Assembly (NCBI GenBank): GCA_900016875.1 | Contig: FCNR01000072.1 | Coordinates: 23,656 to 87,655, forward strand | DNA from: Eubacteriaceae bacterium CHKCI004 | Lineage (GTDB): Bacteria; Bacillota; Clostridia; Lachnospirales; Lachnospiraceae | Length of the DNA: 64,000 nucleotides | Direction: 5' to 3' | Shown here: positions 1 to 8,404 of the stretch, piece after piece | How the letters are laid out: every line of letters begins with the position of its first letter | How positions within the stretch are numbered: position 1 is the stretch's first letter | Notes under the pieces: generated by a model | Database searches by the model: none | What the model saw: only the letters and a program-made list of their open reading frames with translations | Told to the model about the DNA's origin: nothing | Program-made: the position numbers and the translations under genes

Positions 1-1
1 A

Positions 2-142
2 GCGCTGATGAGCGCTGCGCAGGCAAGCTGTGATAAAGATGACACCATGGGCAATATGCCATTTACTGTAACGCCGGAAGATGTATTTGCCGCCATGAAG
101 ACGGCCAACCGGCTTGCGTCCTTTGTTCCCCAAATGTATTAA
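2..142 (+). CDS. C-terminal fragment of an iron-containing alcohol dehydrogenase, probably glycerol dehydrogenase (partial)
   Basis: An open frame enters from the left edge and ends at TAA 140-142, so only about 46 C-terminal residues are visible. The stretch DDTMGNMPFTVTPEDVFAAM resembles the end of glycerol dehydrogenases of the iron-ADH family (E. coli GldA has a GETIHNMP motif followed by a TPDQVYAAL-like helix). Known role of that family: NAD-linked oxidation of glycerol to dihydroxyacetone. A glycerol dehydrogenase would feed the DhaKLM kinase encoded 45 kb downstream, but that link is inference. An sn-glycerol-1-phosphate dehydrogenase relative is an alternative. The catalytic part is outside the window. 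Confidence 0.6.
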   Translation, partial: ALMSAAQASCDKDDTMGNMPFTVTPEDVFAAMKTANRLASFVPQMY

Positions 143-148
143 TAAAAG

Positions 149-177
149 TGGACATCCTCTCCCGGATAAAGTATACT
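149..177 (+). promoter_or_regulatory. Predicted sigma-A-type promoter for the 222-aa secreted protein
   Basis: TGGACA (149-154), a 17-bp spacer and TATACT (172-177) make a near-consensus vegetative promoter. The transcript would start at about 184, just before the AGGAGG at 188-193. The preceding gene ends only 6 bp upstream of the -35. Confidence 0.55.
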
Positions 178-204
178 TAAGCCAAAAAGGAGGGAGAGGA
201 TACC

Positions 205-873
205 ATGAAAAAGAGAAATGTGATTATAACTCTGTGTCTTTTATGTGCGGCTGTGCTTCTGCCGGCGGCAGGGGTCAGCGCAGCATCCGCGAAGAAAAAC
301 AGGAAAGCGCTGGCGGCTTATCAGCAATTCCTGTCGCAGAGTCAGATCAAATGGTCAAAATGGACAAACGTGCCTTCTTCTCAGGTGCAGTTTGCCAGTG
401 CGGATATCAATAAAGACGGCGTGAAAGAGCTGATTTTAAGCTATCCACAGGCGTCTCACATGGACGGATGGCATCGGATCTATACCTATACCAAAGGAAA
501 AGTAAAATCACTGGGACGCTTTACAAGCGTATCGATCTTTAAGAATAAGAATTATTTTGTGGATACCTATGCTAACACGGGAACTATGGAAGTGTCCTGC
601 TATCGTCTGGGCAAGAATGGCAAAAAGGCCAGTCTGGTGAAGTATCAGAGATCCGATACCTATCCGGCGTTTGCGAAGGGAAAGGTCGTCAGAAAGTACA
701 GTGACTCTTATGGGTACGACGTTTACTATTCTGCCATGAAAGTGAACGGCAAAAAAGCTTCCTATAAAAAATGTATGAAAAAAATCCGGTCTCTGGAGAA
801 AAACGCAAGACGGCTGAATCTTAATTTCTATGATAATACGGTCTATAATGTGAGGACATATCTGGTAAAATAA
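205..873 (+). CDS. Secreted protein of unknown function with a Ca-binding-like DxNxDG motif
   Basis: 222 aa. A classical signal peptide covers about residues 1-28 (KKR n-region, Leu/Ala-rich core, VSAAS cleavage region). The mature part is Lys- and Tyr-rich. Around residue 69 the string ADINKDGVKELIL has the DxNxDG pattern of FG-GAP/EF-hand-like calcium loops followed by a beta strand, as in many Lachnospiraceae exported proteins that monitor or bind the cell surface. No catalytic motif is recognisable. The start is the ATG at 205, 11 nt after AGGAGG; the gene has its own promoter and is probably monocistronic. Function unknown; export and surface location are inferred from the signal peptide. 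Confidence 0.75.
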   Translation: MKKRNVIITLCLLCAAVLLPAAGVSAASAKKNRKALAAYQQFLSQSQIKWSKWTNVPSSQVQFASADINKDGVKELILSYPQASHMDGWHRIYTYTKGKVKSLGRFTSVSIFKNKNYFVDTYANTGTMEVSCYRLGKNGKKASLVKYQRSDTYPAFAKGKVVRKYSDSYGYDVYYSAMKVNGKKASYKKCMKKIRSLEKNARRLNLNFYDNTVYNVRTYLVK

Positions 874-950
874 AAGTGAACGGTTGTAATCGGCAATTTG
901 TTTTTTGTATTCTGACAGGAGATTTTTAGCGTCCGGCGAGATTTTTTGTG

Positions 951-980
951 TTGACAAAGAATTTTAAATATGCAATTATA
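951..980 (+). promoter_or_regulatory. Predicted promoter of the fhs leader RNA
   Basis: TTGACA at 951-956, an 18-bp spacer and ATTATA at 975-980. The predicted start is near 987, which gives a roughly 200-nt RNA ending at the terminator at 1155-1191, or a roughly 345-nt leader for fhs if that terminator is read through. Confidence 0.55.
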
Positions 981-986
981 TAAATG

Positions 987-1191
987 ATTTTAAGAATTTG
1001 CCGGGAAGACAGAGATTTTTCTGACAAGACATCATACAAAGTAATATTGTTACTGTTTGCAGTGACAAACACCGGCCGCTGACGGATTTGTGAGTTTACA
1101 CAGTGTGGCCGGGGAGGCAGCGTTTCATCGCTGTCTGTTATCAGCCGACCGTCTGGGCAGCTTCTTTTTGAAGTTGCCCTTTTCTTATTTT
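987..1191 (+). ncRNA. Structured leader RNA upstream of fhs (candidate riboswitch/attenuator or free sRNA)
   Basis: The 459-bp gap between the secreted protein and fhs holds no ORF but is rich in pairing. There is a TGTTTG/CAAACA hairpin (1054-1071), a CCGGCC (1072-1077)/GGCCGG (1107-1112) stem, a GGCAGCG/CGCTGTC hairpin (1116-1135) and an intrinsic terminator (1155-1191). GCTGTC (1130-1135) can alternatively pair with GGCAGC (1156-1161) of the terminator's 5' arm, forming an antiterminator. This is the layout of a transcription-terminating riboswitch in front of a folate gene. No known THF-riboswitch consensus was recognised with certainty. A stand-alone sRNA of 6S-like length is an alternative. 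Confidence 0.5.
1155..1191 (+). terminator. Intrinsic terminator in the fhs leader
   Basis: A 10-bp stem, GGGCAGCTTC (1155-1164) with GAAGTTGCCC (1170-1179), 5-nt loop, followed by TTTTCTTATTTT. It lies about 140 nt before fhs, with no clear second promoter between, so read-through must be controlled if fhs depends on the promoter at 951. Confidence 0.75.
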
Positions 1192-1332
1192 ACGGCGTTT
1201 AGTCAAAACGGGGGATTTTCCGGCGCGTAAGCGCTGATAAAGTAGTGTCAGTCGCGGCAATCCTCCGTTGTGGAAGGCTGCATTTTCAAAGGGATACTAT
1301 TGATAGGAAGATAAAAAGAAAGGAAAGTATTT

Positions 1333-3003
1333 ATGAAAACAGATATTCAGATTGCACAGGAAGCCAATATGCTGCCGATTCGCGATGTGGCTGCGAAATA
1401 CGGAATCGGTGAAGATGACCTGGAATTATACGGAAAATATAAAGCAAAGTTTTCAGATGAACTGCTGAAACGAGTGGAAGACCGCCCGGATGGTAAGCTG
1501 GTTCTCGTGACCGCCATCAATCCGACTCCGGCAGGAGAAGGAAAAACCACCACCAGCATCGGTCTGGCTCAGGCATTTGCAAAGCTTGATAAGAAATGTC
1601 TTCTCGCTCTCCGCGAGCCGTCTCTGGGACCTTGCTTTGGTATCAAGGGCGGCGCTGCCGGCGGCGGATACGCGCAGGTAGTTCCGATGGAAGATCTGAA
1701 CCTGCATTTTACCGGCGACTTCCACGCCATCACATCTGCCAACAATCTGCTGGCAGCCATGCTGGACAATCACATTCAGCAGGGCAACGAGCTTCGCATT
1801 GACACAAGACAGGTAATCTGGAAACGTTGTCTTGATATGAACGACCGCGCGCTGCGCAACATTGTCATCGGCCTTGGAAAGAAAACAGATGGTTTCGTGC
1901 GCGAAGATCATTTCGTTATCACTGTTGCCACAGAGATCATGGCGATTCTCTGTCTGGCAGAAAATATCGCTGACTTAAAAGAGCGTTTGTCCAAAATCAT
2001 CGTAGCCTACGATCTGGACGGCAACCCGGTGACTGCCGGACAGCTCAACGCAGTGGGAGCCATGGCTGCGCTGCTGAAAGACGCAATCAAACCAAACCTG
2101 ATTCAGACTCTGGAGAATACCGGAGCCATCGTGCACGGCGGACCGTTCGCCAATATCGCTCACGGCTGTAACAGTGTCCGCGCCACCAAGAGCGCGTTAA
2201 AGCTGGCTGACATCGTCATCACAGAAGCCGGCTTCGGTGCAGACCTGGGCGCAGAGAAGTTCATGGATATCAAGTGTCGGATGGCAGACCTGAAACCGGA
2301 CGCCGTTGTTCTGGTTGCCACTGTCCGCGCACTGAAATACAACGGCGGCGTACTGAAGGACCAGCTCTCCGAAGAGAATCTGGACGCGCTGGCAAAAGGT
2401 ATCTGCAATCTGGAAAAACACATCGAGAACCTGCAGAAGTTTGGTGTGCCGATTGTGGTAACCCTCAACTCCTTCGTGACCGATACCGAGGCAGAATACG
2501 AATACATCCGTAACTTCTGCGAAGAGAGAGGATGTGAATTCGCTCTGTCTGAAGTATGGGCTAAAGGCGGCGAGGGCGGAATCGCTCTGGCAGAAAAGGT
2601 ACTGAACACCCTGGAGAATAAAGAGAGCAACTTCCACGTACTCTATCCGGACGATATGCCGTTGAAAGAGAAAATCAACACCATCGCAAAAGAAATCTAC
2701 GGTGCCGACGGCGTTGTCTTCGACCCGGCTGCTTCCAAGATGCTTGATAAGCTGACAGACCTGGGCTTCGGAAACCTTCCGGTCTGCATGGCAAAAACCC
2801 AGTATTCCCTCTCCGACGACCAGACTAAGCTGGGACGTCCGGAAGGCTTTACCATCACCGTCCGCGATGTCTTCGTCAACGCAGGTGCCGGCTTCGTAGT
2901 TGCCCTCACCGGAGCCATCATGACCATGCCGGGTCTGCCGAAGAAACCGGCGGCCTTCGGTATCGACGTGGACGACGACGGAAAGATTACAGGGCTGTTC
3001 TAA
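1333..3003 (+). CDS. fhs: Formate-tetrahydrofolate ligase
   Basis: 556 aa, full family length. It catalyses ATP-dependent formation of 10-formyl-THF from formate and THF, the entry to the methyl branch of the Wood-Ljungdahl pathway and a source of one-carbon units for purines and fMet. The P-loop [10 protein letters not shown] is at residues 65-74. Other family blocks ([36 protein letters not shown]; the C-terminal [16 protein letters not shown] region) are intact. The start ATG 1333 follows AAAGGAAAG. It is monocistronic: a structured leader lies upstream and a strong terminator 70 bp downstream. Regulation by leader attenuation is inferred. Cytoplasmic homotetramer in characterised relatives. 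Confidence 0.97.
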   Translation: MKTDIQIAQEANMLPIRDVAAKYGIGEDDLELYGKYKAKFSDELLKRVEDRPDGKLVLVTAINPTPAGEGKTTTSIGLAQAFAKLDKKCLLALREPSLGPCFGIKGGAAGGGYAQVVPMEDLNLHFTGDFHAITSANNLLAAMLDNHIQQGNELRIDTRQVIWKRCLDMNDRALRNIVIGLGKKTDGFVREDHFVITVATEIMAILCLAENIADLKERLSKIIVAYDLDGNPVTAGQLNAVGAMAALLKDAIKPNLIQTLENTGAIVHGGPFANIAHGCNSVRATKSALKLADIVITEAGFGADLGAEKFMDIKCRMADLKPDAVVLVATVRALKYNGGVLKDQLSEENLDALAKGICNLEKHIENLQKFGVPIVVTLNSFVTDTEAEYEYIRNFCEERGCEFALSEVWAKGGEGGIALAEKVLNTLENKESNFHVLYPDDMPLKEKINTIAKEIYGADGVVFDPAASKMLDKLTDLGFGNLPVCMAKTQYSLSDDQTKLGRPEGFTITVRDVFVNAGAGFVVALTGAIMTMPGLPKKPAAFGIDVDDDGKITGLF

Positions 3004-3073
3004 AAAAATACTTTTCTTAAGAAATTTATTTTTGAATGAAGCCAATAGACTTAACTTAATGAGGTAATAAAGG

Positions 3074-3110
3074 AACCGCTCCAAATATGTGTTGGAGCGG
3101 TTTTTTTTTT
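3074..3110 (+). terminator. Strong intrinsic terminator after fhs
   Basis: Perfect 11-bp stem AACCGCTCCAA (3074-3084)/TTGGAGCGGTT (3092-3102) followed by a run of more than ten T. Confidence 0.9.
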
Positions 3111-3236
3111 TTTGAATAAGTATAGACAGAACAATAAAAAATATGATAAAATTGTTCTGTATACATAAAATATTGCATGTTTAACAAATAAAAATATGCA
3201 ATTTGACCAATTAAAGAGAGATAAGGGGGAGAGAGT

Positions 3237-5156
3237 ATGAAACTAGGAAAGAAAGTTTCAAAAAGAACATGGAAACGATGTCTTGTGGCGATTTTAAGTT
3301 TTTGTTTGTGCTTGGGGTGTCTTCCAGTGACTGCTTCAGCCAAAGATAAACAGGACGTGAAAGAAGAAAAGACAGAACAAAAGATATCCAATAAGGCAGT
3401 GATGGCGAGATCATATTATCCGGATTATGCTACAGAAGAAGATAAAGAAGCTATAGAAGCAGCAGCTTCTTTAGCATTGAATAAGGAAGAAACTGTGACA
3501 ATAAATTCTGCAGGAGGAAAGAATTGGTTTTCTTTTACTCCAAATGAAACAAAAACTTATTATTTTTATTCATTAAACAGTAATAACAATGGAGAAGATT
3601 CAGATCCATACGGAGCATTATATAAACAAACTACTAATGGAATATATGAATGTATAGCTAACAATGATGACCATTATTATGATTATTGGACATCACTGAG
3701 AGGGTTAGATTTTTGTATAGGCATAGATTTAGAGGCGAATACTACATATTATTTGTGTGCAAGTTTATACGAAGATGATTTGACAGGAAGTTATGATATT
3801 AAAGTATCTGATATTGATCCAACAGCATTGACAGGAGAAGTAATTGGAACCCCTGAACAAATAACAAAAGAAGATACACCTTATCAAGTTTTGCTTGAAT
3901 CATCAGACGACGACAAATGGTTTACATTTACTCCAAATGAATCAGGAACATATTATCTTTATGCAGAGAGTACGACAGATACTCGTGGATCGTTATATGA
4001 ACAAGCTGACGGAGTGTATACATATTTAAATAGTAATGATAATAATTACTGTGATGATGTAGTGCATAGTGTAGGTGAAAATCCATATGATTTTTGTATA
4101 GTAACTTATTTAGAAGCTGAAGTAACTTATTATCTGAGAATCGGATTTTTTGGAGAGCCTGATAACGGAAATTTTACTGTAAAAGTTTCTAAAAATAATC
4201 CATATACAATCACAAATTCTGTTGTAGGAAATCCAGAAAATATAAGTTTAAATGAAACCAAAAATGTATCGATAGAGGAAGCGGGTGCAGTGCAGTGGTT
4301 TACCTTTACGCCGTCTGCAACAGGGACATATTATTTTTATTCTAAAGGGGAAGAGGATTCAGTAGCTGGATTATATTCTTTTAATAGTGATAATGAAACA
4401 TATAATCAGATGGTTTGGGATGACGACAATGGCGAAAATCTTAATTTTAATTTGGCTATGAATTTGAATGCCAATCAAGTTTACTATCTTGCTACAAGTT
4501 TGCTTAACAGTTATGATACTGGTTCTTTTACTGTGGGATTGTCTACAAATCCAAATGCATATAAAGAAGATTCCCCGCAGCCGCCGTCACCAGATCCATC
4601 GGATTCTTCAACAACTGCAACAACGCAAGTAAAGAATTCAACAAAACCGGCACAAACAGCAGGAGTTCCGGCAACAGGTATATCGGTTGCTAAAAAGAGC
4701 ATTGCATTGAAAAAGGGTGGAAAAATAAAATTATCTACAATTTTGACTCCGTTGAATACGACTGACAGCATTACATTTACTTCCTCGAAACCAAAGGTGG
4801 CACAGGTAAGTCAGAACGGTATGGTAAAAGCGAAAAAACCAGGAAAAGCAAAAATAACGATTCGCACATCTTCAGGAAAAACTGCAGTAGTAACAGTTAA
4901 TGTGAAGAAAAATGCCGTTAAAACCAAAAAAGTTTCTATGAAAAAGAAGCTGACAGTACAGAGTGGCACAGTACGTTTTCTTTCTTATAAGGTAAATCCT
5001 AAGCAATCTACAGATAAGATGAAGTGGAAATCATCGAAAAAAGGGGTTGTGTCTGTAGACAGCAACGGAAAGATTATTGCTAAGAAAAAGGGAAAAGCAG
5101 TTATTACAGTAAAGATTGGTAATAAGAAAGCTTCATGTAAGGTCACAGTCAGATAA
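3237..5156 (+). CDS. Secreted protein with three PPC-like repeats and two Big_2 Ig-like domains
   Basis: 639 aa. A signal peptide occupies about residues 1-35 (KRTWKRC n-region, hydrophobic core, TASAK). Three related beta-sandwich repeats follow, each with a WFxFTPxxxxTYYxYS core (residues about 98, 226 and 353), typical of bacterial pre-peptidase C-terminal (PPC) domains. A Pro/Ser/Thr linker (about 444-480) joins them to two bacterial Ig-like group 2 domains (about 481-560 and 560-639) with KVAQVSQNGMVKAKKPGKA and VVSVDSNGKIIAKKKGKA cores. No catalytic domain is visible, so it is probably an adhesive or wall-associated surface protein. The DNA is distinctly AT-richer than fhs or the genes beyond the adjoining IS (AAA, AAT, GAA, TAT codons dominate), which suggests lateral origin. 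RBS AAGGGGGAG precedes ATG 3237. Confidence 0.8.
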   Translation: MKLGKKVSKRTWKRCLVAILSFCLCLGCLPVTASAKDKQDVKEEKTEQKISNKAVMARSYYPDYATEEDKEAIEAAASLALNKEETVTINSAGGKNWFSFTPNETKTYYFYSLNSNNNGEDSDPYGALYKQTTNGIYECIANNDDHYYDYWTSLRGLDFCIGIDLEANTTYYLCASLYEDDLTGSYDIKVSDIDPTALTGEVIGTPEQITKEDTPYQVLLESSDDDKWFTFTPNESGTYYLYAESTTDTRGSLYEQADGVYTYLNSNDNNYCDDVVHSVGENPYDFCIVTYLEAEVTYYLRIGFFGEPDNGNFTVKVSKNNPYTITNSVVGNPENISLNETKNVSIEEAGAVQWFTFTPSATGTYYFYSKGEEDSVAGLYSFNSDNETYNQMVWDDDNGENLNFNLAMNLNANQVYYLATSLLNSYDTGSFTVGLSTNPNAYKEDSPQPPSPDPSDSSTTATTQVKNSTKPAQTAGVPATGISVAKKSIALKKGGKIKLSTILTPLNTTDSITFTSSKPKVAQVSQNGMVKAKKPGKAKITIRTSSGKTAVVTVNVKKNAVKTKKVSMKKKLTVQSGTVRFLSYKVNPKQSTDKMKWKSSKKGVVSVDSNGKIIAKKKGKAVITVKIGNKKASCKVTVR

Positions 5157-5256
5157 TAGAACGGCTTGAAAATAAAAAGGCAGGAACCAAATATGATATG
5201 CTCCCTTTATGAGAGACAGTGAAAAAACAAACTGTCATCATGAAGGGAGCAATTCT

Positions 5257-5955
5257 ATGTCACAAAAAAGTAAGCTAAACACAGAAGAAAAAGTCGAGAT
5301 TATCAGAAAGTACCAGCAAGGGGAAATAAGCTTAGTTCAAGCGGCTCGGGATGCGGGGGTTGGGACAACGACAATCTATAGATGGAGCGCACGGTATGAA
5401 GCAGAAGGGGCGGCCGGGTTTTTACCATATCAGAAAAACCGAGTTTATCCGCCAGAACTAAAGTTAAAGGCGGTGCAGGAATATCTATCCGGGGCGGGCA
5501 GTATCGGAGAAATCAGCAAAAGATATAAGTTGCGAAATGATCGTCAACTCAGTAACTGGATAAAGGTGTATAATGATCATGGAGATTTCAACTCCACAAA
5601 GTTTTCTGGAGGAGGAAGTTACATGAAGCAAGGACGAGAAACCACATTTGAGGAACGAGTTCAAATTGCCAGGGAATGTATCGCCACAGGGAAAAACTAC
5701 GGAGAAATAGCCTTAAAATACCAAGTAAGCTACCAACAAGTTCGTACTTGGACACTTCGTTTTGAACAAATGGGAGAAGCGGGATTACAAGACCGGCGTG
5801 GCCAGCGCAAGAAGGATCAAACTCCCTGTACTGAGCTGGAACAGGCACAAATTGAGATAGAGCAGCTCAAGCACAAACTGTATCTGGCGGAAATGGAGAA
5901 TGCACTTCTAAAAAAATTGGACGAGGTAGAGAGGAGGGATGCCTCTCAGAAGTAA
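5257..5955 (+). CDS. IS3-family transposase OrfA (helix-turn-helix protein)
   Basis: 232 aa from ATG 5257 (GAAGGGAG 8 nt upstream); an upstream ATG at 5209 lies inside the terminal repeat and is unlikely. Three HTH units are visible: residues about 7-45 (QGEISLVQAARDAGVGTTTI), about 70-110 (SGAGSIGEISKRYKLRN) and about 135-175 (GKNYGEIALKYQVSYQQVRT). A leucine-zipper-like coiled coil near the C terminus (LEQAQIEIEQLKHKLYLAEM) is typical of IS3 OrfA and mediates multimerisation with OrfAB. It binds the IS ends. The tail contains the slippery codons CTA AAA AAA used to make the OrfAB transposase. Confidence 0.88.
   Translation: MSQKSKLNTEEKVEIIRKYQQGEISLVQAARDAGVGTTTIYRWSARYEAEGAAGFLPYQKNRVYPPELKLKAVQEYLSGAGSIGEISKRYKLRNDRQLSNWIKVYNDHGDFNSTKFSGGGSYMKQGRETTFEERVQIARECIATGKNYGEIALKYQVSYQQVRTWTLRFEQMGEAGLQDRRGQRKKDQTPCTELEQAQIEIEQLKHKLYLAEMENALLKKLDEVERRDASQK
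5910..5947 (+). promoter_or_regulatory. Programmed -1 ribosomal frameshift signal of the IS
   Basis: The heptamer A_AAA_AAA (5910-5916) lies in the orfA frame. A Shine-Dalgarno-like GGAG sits at 5895-5898, 11 nt upstream, and a short stem GAGAGG (5929-5934)/CCTCTC (5942-5947) starts 12 nt downstream. Slippage by -1 moves ribosomes into the orfB frame, which has no ATG of its own before the integrase domain. Confidence 0.75.
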
Positions 5956-6842
5956 GGCAGAGGAAAATTTATACGGCCATTAAAGAGTGCTGTAAAGAAT
6001 ACGGGTTTCCTGTTGAGGCAGCCTGCGAACTGCTCCATGTGGCCCGTTCTGCTTACTACAAATGGGCATCCGGGAAGCTGAGCCACAGGACTGCGGAGAA
6101 TGAGAAACTGGCCGACAAGATTGAAAAGATTCATTTGGAAAACCCGGATAAAGGTTACCGGAGACTGAACGACGATCTCCGCCATGACTATGGCATCTAC
6201 GTCAATGATAAAAGGGTGTTGCGCATCTGCCGGGTCAGAGAGATCCGTTCCACTGTAAAATACAATAACCGTGGCTGTACCAGACGGGCAAAGACTCCCC
6301 AGTATCATGCTGAAAACCTGCTGAACCGACAATTCCACGCGGAGAAACCAAATGAGAAATGGCTTACCGATGTGACAGAATTCAAATGGTATGAGGGCAT
6401 TGAGGTACATAAACTCTATCTGAGTGCCATTCTGGATCTCTGTGACCGGCGTATCGTGTCCTATGTGCTCAGTGAGCACAATGATAATCCACTTGTTTAC
6501 AAAACCTTTGACAAAGCTGTTAAGGCAAACCCGGATGCCCATCCCCTGTTCCACAGTGATAGAGGCTTCCAATACACAAGCAGATCGTTCCACCACAAAC
6601 TCGTACAGGCTGGAATGACACAGAGTATGTCCCGTGTAGCCCACTGCATTGACAATGGGCCTATGGAAGGATTCTGGGGCATTTTGAAGCAGGAACGCTA
6701 TTACGGCAAGCGCTTCACCAGCAAACAGGAACTCGTGCAAATGATTGAGTGCTACATCCGTTATTACAACACCAGACGAGTGCAGCGTAACTTAGGCGTG
6801 CTGACACCAATGGAAAAACACAAGTTGTGCCTTGCTGCATAA
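5916..6842 (+). CDS. IS3-family transposase OrfB (DDE integrase core), expressed by -1 frameshift
   Basis: About 308 codons in the -1 frame relative to orfA. The frame is open from upstream of the slippery site and lacks an ATG until deep inside; the first plausible independent start is GTG 6039. It has HTH_21-like residues followed by an rve integrase core: first Asp in KWLTDVTEF, second Asp in HSDRGFQYTS, and the Glu in GPMEGFWGILKQE, so the DDE triad is intact. The C terminus YNTRRVQRNLGVLTPMEK is the usual IS3 ending. The product is the OrfAB fusion that cuts and circularises the IS. Nothing suggests inactivation. Confidence 0.88.
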   Translation: MGRGREEGCLSEVRQRKIYTAIKECCKEYGFPVEAACELLHVARSAYYKWASGKLSHRTAENEKLADKIEKIHLENPDKGYRRLNDDLRHDYGIYVNDKRVLRICRVREIRSTVKYNNRGCTRRAKTPQYHAENLLNRQFHAEKPNEKWLTDVTEFKWYEGIEVHKLYLSAILDLCDRRIVSYVLSEHNDNPLVYKTFDKAVKANPDAHPLFHSDRGFQYTSRSFHHKLVQAGMTQSMSRVAHCIDNGPMEGFWGILKQERYYGKRFTSKQELVQMIECYIRYYNTRRVQRNLGVLTPMEKHKLCLAA

Positions 6843-6846
6843 AAAG

Positions 6847-6885
6847 CGGCCAGCAACGTTTGGCTGCTGGCCGGAAAAATTTTAT
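6847..6885 (+). terminator. Hairpin after orfB
   Basis: CGGCCAGCA (6847-6855)/TGCTGGCCG (6865-6873), a 9-bp perfect stem with a 9-nt loop, followed by a mixed A/T stretch ending in TTTTTT. It lies inside the IS right end and probably ends transposase transcription. Confidence 0.55.
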
Positions 6886-6955
6886 ATTTTTTCTCTGTCC
6901 TCTTGACGGGGTGCAGATCAATATCGGCTCCTGCCTTTTTGCATTTTCTTTAATA

Positions 6956-8290
6956 TTATTCACTGATATCCACCCATATTACCGGTTTAATACTAAAGGT
7001 GTCATCTGTACAGTCATAACCGTAATTCATAACCGTCTTGTCCGGGTAGACGAAGCTCATGGAGCCTTTGGATGCCCCTGGAGTTCGCAGCCACCAGCAG
7101 GTTTTTGTACCGTGAAGAATGTCATGATAACGGGAAGCTTCGCTGGAGCTTAAGAGATAAACCTTGTCAATAGTATCGTTGCCGCCGTCGGTGCCATATA
7201 CCGGATTATCTTCAGCGGTGACATTGGTATCTTTTAGAGCAGCGATCTCTGTGTCACAGAAATTCTCATCCAGGAAGTTGCTGTTCAGCCATTTTCTGGC
7301 GAAGGAATTCTCCCAGTCAGCTGTCTCATCTTCTGTCTGAAAAGCGATATCGCTGATGGACTCGTCCTTGATGAGCAGTGCCTGGCCGTCCTGTTTTTCC
7401 AGAACACGCCAGTTCAGGTTGGCAAATGTGACGATGTCCCCCAGTTCTTCTGTCTGGCGGATGCTCTCTTTTTCGATGTCGATGAGGTGCTCGGCACTAT
7501 CTTTATAATTGTCTCTGGCCAGAGTATAGAAGCTTGTGTAGACTGCTTCCATGGTGTCCTCATCGGTGCTGTCTTCGGCAGCGACAGCCGCCTGATATCG
7601 TTGTTCCTGATAATCTTCATAGGCATCAGAATCTCCGGTGCGTTCATATACTCTCTGATAACAATGCCATGCTGTTTCATGGTCGCCAATGAAAGACAGA
7701 GCTGCTCCGGCACACTGATAGAAGGCAGTTGTCCTTGAGAATGCGAGAAGAGCAATGATAACAGCAATGACGGCGAGACTCATAAAAAGGCTGTGCCGCT
7801 TCATCTCGGCTGCTTTCTGCGCTGCCATTTGTCCGCATTCGATGGCCTGCTGTTCAGAATCAGCACAGTGGCTGAGCCGTTCGTATAATTCTTCAGAAAC
7901 TTTCCGTTTCGGAATCTTATGTTTCAGCTCATGGCGATGGATTCTGTCGAAAACTGTCTGGGCAGAATAATAGTCATTGGGAGTTGCCGCTTTGTCACGA
8001 ATCTGACAGGCTTCTTCGTAGAGGGCAATTTTTCCCTCTGCCCGTGCAGTATATTTCTTTTTGCGGAGATCCCGTAGTAATGGACGAACCTCCATATATG
8101 GACGGGCAAGCCGGAGATATTTGATTGCCCTGTGATAATATTTATCCTGATCTTCAAATTGCTTCATATGTTCGGCAATGTTGATGTACCTGAGAGCGGT
8201 ATTATAATGCTGCTGTGCGAGCTCTTCCGCCGTCAGATCTTCTTCCGAGCCATCTGTAAGCTGGATATCTATTTTTTCATCATTTCTCAT
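6956..8290 (-). CDS. Membrane-anchored TPR-like protein with C-terminal DUF6273-type domain
   Basis: 444 aa. The N-terminal half is helical and TPR-like (ALRYINIAEHMKQFEDQDKY; AIKYLRLARPYMEVRPLL). A single transmembrane segment follows at about residues 166-188 (SLFMSLAVIAVIIALLAF), then further tetratricopeptide-like helices (DHETAWHCYQRVYERTGD). The C-terminal ~160 residues begin FANLNWRVLEKQDGQALL and contain WWLRTPG and SIKPVIWVDI, the signature of the DUF6273 family. Function is unknown; relatives sit in surface or signalling proteins of gut Clostridia. The start ATG 8290 follows AGAAAGGAAT on the minus strand. Its 3' end abuts the IS right end (41 bp), so any original terminator may have been displaced. 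Confidence 0.75.
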   Translation of the reverse strand: MRNDEKIDIQLTDGSEEDLTAEELAQQHYNTALRYINIAEHMKQFEDQDKYYHRAIKYLRLARPYMEVRPLLRDLRKKKYTARAEGKIALYEEACQIRDKAATPNDYYSAQTVFDRIHRHELKHKIPKRKVSEELYERLSHCADSEQQAIECGQMAAQKAAEMKRHSLFMSLAVIAVIIALLAFSRTTAFYQCAGAALSFIGDHETAWHCYQRVYERTGDSDAYEDYQEQRYQAAVAAEDSTDEDTMEAVYTSFYTLARDNYKDSAEHLIDIEKESIRQTEELGDIVTFANLNWRVLEKQDGQALLIKDESISDIAFQTEDETADWENSFARKWLNSNFLDENFCDTEIAALKDTNVTAEDNPVYGTDGGNDTIDKVYLLSSSEASRYHDILHGTKTCWWLRTPGASKGSMSFVYPDKTVMNYGYDCTDDTFSIKPVIWVDISE

Positions 8291-8404
8291 GGGAAAAAGC
8301 CATTCCTTTCTAAAAAAGTAATCAGGTTATCTTAACATTTTTTTTGAGTGAATACAAGCCCCAGGCGCATGAATACGGCATATATTTCAAATTCTGGTGA
8401 AACG

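Larger units (their letters stand above)
5199..6915 (+). mobile_element. Complete IS3-family insertion sequence, IS150-like
   Basis: About 1717 bp bounded by imperfect 31-bp terminal inverted repeats. The left end begins TGCTCCCTTTATGAGAGACA (5199 on); the reverse complement of the right end begins TGCACCCCGTCAAGAGGACA (6915 backwards). About two thirds of positions match, including a GACAG-GAAAAAA block. It carries orfA (three helix-turn-helix units plus a coiled coil) and orfB (DDE integrase core) in the -1 frame. It sits 42 bp after the AT-rich secreted protein gene. The flanks are GATA on the left and GATC on the right, so a clean target duplication is not evident. Confidence 0.88.

Noticed and set aside
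987..1191. 6S RNA as the identity of the RNA upstream of fhs
   Set aside because: Length and terminator fit, but I could not see the long closing stem and central bubble typical of 6S RNA, and the terminator is overlapped by an antiterminator pairing that fits cis-regulation better.
5195..6918. GAT direct repeats as the IS target duplication
   Set aside because: GAT occurs at 5195-5197 and 6916-6918, but on the left one extra base separates it from the TG end, and the 4-bp flanks are GATA and GATC; the evidence is too weak to call.
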